From Limnobacter sp. SAORIC-580 (GTDB lineage Bacteria > Pseudomonadota > Gammaproteobacteria > Burkholderiales > Burkholderiaceae_B): a stretch of 64,000 bases of DNA. Where the stretch lies: positions 2,108,001 to 2,172,000 of the forward strand of contig NZ_CP053084.1 in assembly GCF_013004065.1 (NCBI RefSeq), given 5' to 3'. The first letter of the stretch is position 1, and the number at the start of each line of letters is the position of its first letter. A program made the translations under genes and the position numbers. Positions 61,873 through 64,000 of the stretch are shown here, in pieces. The notes under the pieces are model-generated. The model ran no database searches, was not told where the DNA came from, and saw only the letters and a list, made by a program, of their open reading frames with translations.

Positions 61873-63177
61873 TTAACGCCTTAGTTCAACGCCCCCTTTG
61901 TTCTCCAGCAGTATGGCGGCGCCCAGGCCGCCCCCAGCACAGCTGGACACCACGGCGTAACGCTTGTTCTCCACCTGTAACCTGCGGGCTGCGGTGGTCA
62001 GCAAACGAATGCCAGTGGCTGCAAACGGATTGCCCAGGGAAAGCGATCCACCCCAGGTGTTCAGCTTGTCGATAGGCAAATCGCCCGGTACTACACCATT
62101 GAAGTACTCACCCGCAAATTCGCTACGCGCCATACAAGCAATATTGACTAGCACCTGCGCGGCAAAGGCTTCGTGCAGTTCCCACACATCGATGTCGGCC
62201 ATGCTCAACTTGTTTCTAGCCAACAAGACTGGAATGGACACCGCTGGCCCCAGCAACATTTCTTCTTCCAGGCTTTTCACAGCGGCCAGTTGATAATCCA
62301 CCACTTCAGCCAGGGGCTGCAATCCCAAGTCGTTTGCGGCCTCCAGGCTGGTGACCAGCAAGGCCGCCGAGCCATCGGTAAAACGCGATGAACCCGCGGC
62401 GGTGATGACACCTTCTTTTCGGAAAATGGTGCGCATGGTCGACAGCTTCTGGATATTACTGTCCTTCCGGGGTGTGTTATCCAATGTAATGGGGTGTTTG
62501 ATACCCGACACCTGAACCGGAATAATGGTGCCCTCGAAGTGGCCTCGGTTCAGTGCCTCAATGGCCAGCCGGTGACTGCGCACAGTGAAGACATCACAAT
62601 CCTCGCGGCTTACTTTGAACTTGCGCACCATTTGTTCGGCGCACACACCCATGGTTTTGCGGGTGGTGAAGTCGGTGCCAGTGGGCATTTCGGGTTTCAA
62701 GTCGGCTGGGCGAAGGCTGGCCAGGTTTTTCAGTATGTTTTTGGCAGAGGAATCTTGCCGCACCTTCATGGCTGCACGCCGAATTTTTTGCGAATAGCGA
62801 ATGGGAATATCCGAAAAACTTTCTACGCCTGCTGCAATGCCCACCTCGATTCGGCCCAGGGCAATCATGTCGCACAAATTGGCAAAGCCCACACTGGCCG
62901 ACAAACCAGCCATGGAGGTGGTGTAAGCGGGAATGGTGGCTGGCAAGCCAGCGCTCAACATGCTTTCACGCGCCACGTTGGAAGTTTCAATTTCATGCAA
63001 AACCGTGCCCATGGTTACCATGTTCACGCGGTTTGCATCCAGGCCGGTTTTACTCACCAAACCTGCAATGGCTTTGCCGCCCAGCTCATAGGTCATGAGC
63101 TGGGAATAGGCACCACCCGAATCAAGAAACGGAGTGCGCACACCATCCACAATCACTGCTTTGCGAATTGACTTCAT
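61873..63177 (-). CDS. Thiolase-fold protein (FadI-like) with altered active site
   Basis: 434 residues that align along their length with acetyl-CoA acyltransferases: VDGVRTPFLDSGG, HEAFAAQ and CAGGGLGAA are kept. But the nucleophile position, Cys in VNxACxSG of true thiolases, is Gly91 (TTSMAGLSA; codon 62905-62907). The GHP histidine is Asn (GNPFAATG; codon 62029-62031). It probably cannot perform classical thiolysis. It overlaps the MaoC-like gene by ATGA. Confidence 0.85.
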   Translation of the reverse strand: MKSIRKAVIVDGVRTPFLDSGGAYSQLMTYELGGKAIAGLVSKTGLDANRVNMVTMGTVLHEIETSNVARESMLSAGLPATIPAYTTSMAGLSASVGFANLCDMIALGRIEVGIAAGVESFSDIPIRYSQKIRRAAMKVRQDSSAKNILKNLASLRPADLKPEMPTGTDFTTRKTMGVCAEQMVRKFKVSREDCDVFTVRSHRLAIEALNRGHFEGTIIPVQVSGIKHPITLDNTPRKDSNIQKLSTMRTIFRKEGVITAAGSSRFTDGSAALLVTSLEAANDLGLQPLAEVVDYQLAAVKSLEEEMLLGPAVSIPVLLARNKLSMADIDVWELHEAFAAQVLVNIACMARSEFAGEYFNGVVPGDLPIDKLNTWGGSLSLGNPFAATGIRLLTTAARRLQVENKRYAVVSSCAGGGLGAAILLENKGGVELRR

Positions 63178-63998
63178 TTGAAGCGCCCCACCATGTGCAA
63201 GGTGCCATCTGCTGCGGCCAGACGAAGTTGGGTGTAGCCGTCAGAGTCCTTCGCTGTACTGGTTTGCACCTGCATGCCCGGATTGGGCAATGGCAGTGGT
63301 TTGATCCATCGCACATCGAGATCGGCCGCGGAGTAACCGGCGTTGTTCAACACTTCCCAGGTGCGAGCCAATTGCCCGAAGCCATGCAAAATGCAGCTTT
63401 TAAACCGCGTACGTTTGCCCACCGCCTTGATGGTGTGAATGGGATTGAAGTCGCCCGTCAACATGGCAAAGGCCAGGCCGTCTTCTTCCTCGGCATCCCA
63501 GTTTCCTGCGGTGTTGAATTCATGTTCTTCACGCTTGGCGGGTTTGCTTTTGCCAGCAGGTTTTGCCCGGGGCACGGTGGAGTAACTGTCGATGACCATG
63601 GCCAGTTCACCCTTGGGGTTGCTGGCCTGCACGCGGGTGTGAATGCGCACTTTGTCACCATCGTCGCTCACATCCATCAAGCTGCCGCGCAAGGCGATGG
63701 CCTCATCGCGGTTCAGTGGCTTGTGAATTTGCATGCGCAAGCCCTGGTTGAGCAGCGACAACAAATTGTACGGCGCAAGGCTGCCCAGCTTGGCCAGCAT
63801 GGGCATGGCCCAGTGGCTGCAAAAGTGCGCAGGCATTTCGGTGCGGTAGCGATTGGCAGGTGCGCCTGTCCAGGCCACATATTGGTCCAACAGCTCGTTG
63901 TTCAAGGCAGGCACATGCATGCTGTGGTGCACGGGCAATTCCGGCAAAGTACCGGGCCGGGTAATGGGCGTGGCATTGCGAATGGCCGCCCAACCCAT
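63174..63998 (-). CDS. MaoC-like double hot-dog hydratase/dehydratase (may extend past window)
   Basis: At least 274 residues. The C-terminal hot-dog carries the MaoC hydratase-2 signature: LTGDFNPIHT...CILHGFGQLA. The N-terminal half resembles a second hot-dog fold. Such enzymes act on 2-enoyl-CoA. The visible ATG is 2 bp from the window edge, so the true start may lie beyond. It runs into the thiolase-like gene (ATGA). Confidence 0.8.
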   Translation of the reverse strand: MGWAAIRNATPITRPGTLPELPVHHSMHVPALNNELLDQYVAWTGAPANRYRTEMPAHFCSHWAMPMLAKLGSLAPYNLLSLLNQGLRMQIHKPLNRDEAIALRGSLMDVSDDGDKVRIHTRVQASNPKGELAMVIDSYSTVPRAKPAGKSKPAKREEHEFNTAGNWDAEEEDGLAFAMLTGDFNPIHTIKAVGKRTRFKSCILHGFGQLARTWEVLNNAGYSAADLDVRWIKPLPLPNPGMQVQTSTAKDSDGYTQLRLAAADGTLHMVGRFK

Positions 63999-64000
63999 GG

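Overview
The window looks like chromosome of a betaproteobacterium, probably order Burkholderiales. The genus guess is Limnobacter, with low confidence. The basis is moderate GC, the housekeeping set (malate synthase G, RdgC, delta-9 desaturase, Coq7, long-chain acyl-CoA synthetase, MaoC/thiolase) and many Burkholderiales-like proteins. No rRNA, tRNA, CRISPR array or transposase was seen.

1-13 kb is ordinary chromosome. It holds a cyclase-family hydrolase and an EamA exporter divergent from a LysR gene. It also has a MarR regulator and a TetR/monooxygenase-like divergent pair with two palindromic operators. A two-gene EgtB/OvoA-like sulfoxide synthase plus OvoA-C-type methyltransferase pair follows, then a molybdopterin oxidoreductase, a DUF4105 protein and an alcohol dehydrogenase.

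13.3-24.8 kb is a complete-looking type IVb pilus locus of the plasmid R64 (PilN) kind. The order is a TcpQ/PilL-like protein, PilN secretin, PilO, PilP, PilQ ATPase, PilR, PilS major prepilin with its own promoter and a downstream stem-loop, a second large prepilin, and a Tat-exported DUF882/M15 peptidase. The peptidase sits where R64 has the PilT transglycosylase. Three unrecognised proteins flank the locus and no prepilin peptidase is present.

24.8-34.3 kb is housekeeping: B12-binding-like protein, M48-like lipoprotein, RdgC, desaturase, a DCC-Coq7 fusion, S4 protein, GMC oxidoreductase and malate synthase G.

34.3-40.9 kb is accessory. It contains a signal-less NlpC/P60 protein followed by a secreted protein (an effector/immunity-like layout), ParDE, small membrane proteins, and a HigA-type antitoxin whose toxin gene has lost its middle.

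41.0-55.6 kb is the most striking part: about 20 genes, all on the minus strand, separated by some 21 attC-like sites (RYYYAAC ... GTTRRRY, 58-122 bp, with internal hairpins). This is an integron cassette array. No integron integrase is in the window and ordinary genes flank both ends, so it is a CALIN (cluster of attC sites lacking an integrase). Cassettes encode nuclease-like, HEPN-like, DUF4145, DUF262 plus nucleotidyltransferase, HNH, SEL1 and membrane proteins. Two are broken, one by a nonsense codon and one by a 1-nt frameshift.

55.9-64 kb returns to chromosome: a metal-dependent hydrolase, pirin, a large lipoprotein, acyl-CoA synthetase, an Asp-rich secreted protein, a thiolase homologue lacking its nucleophilic cysteine, and a MaoC-like protein running to the window edge.
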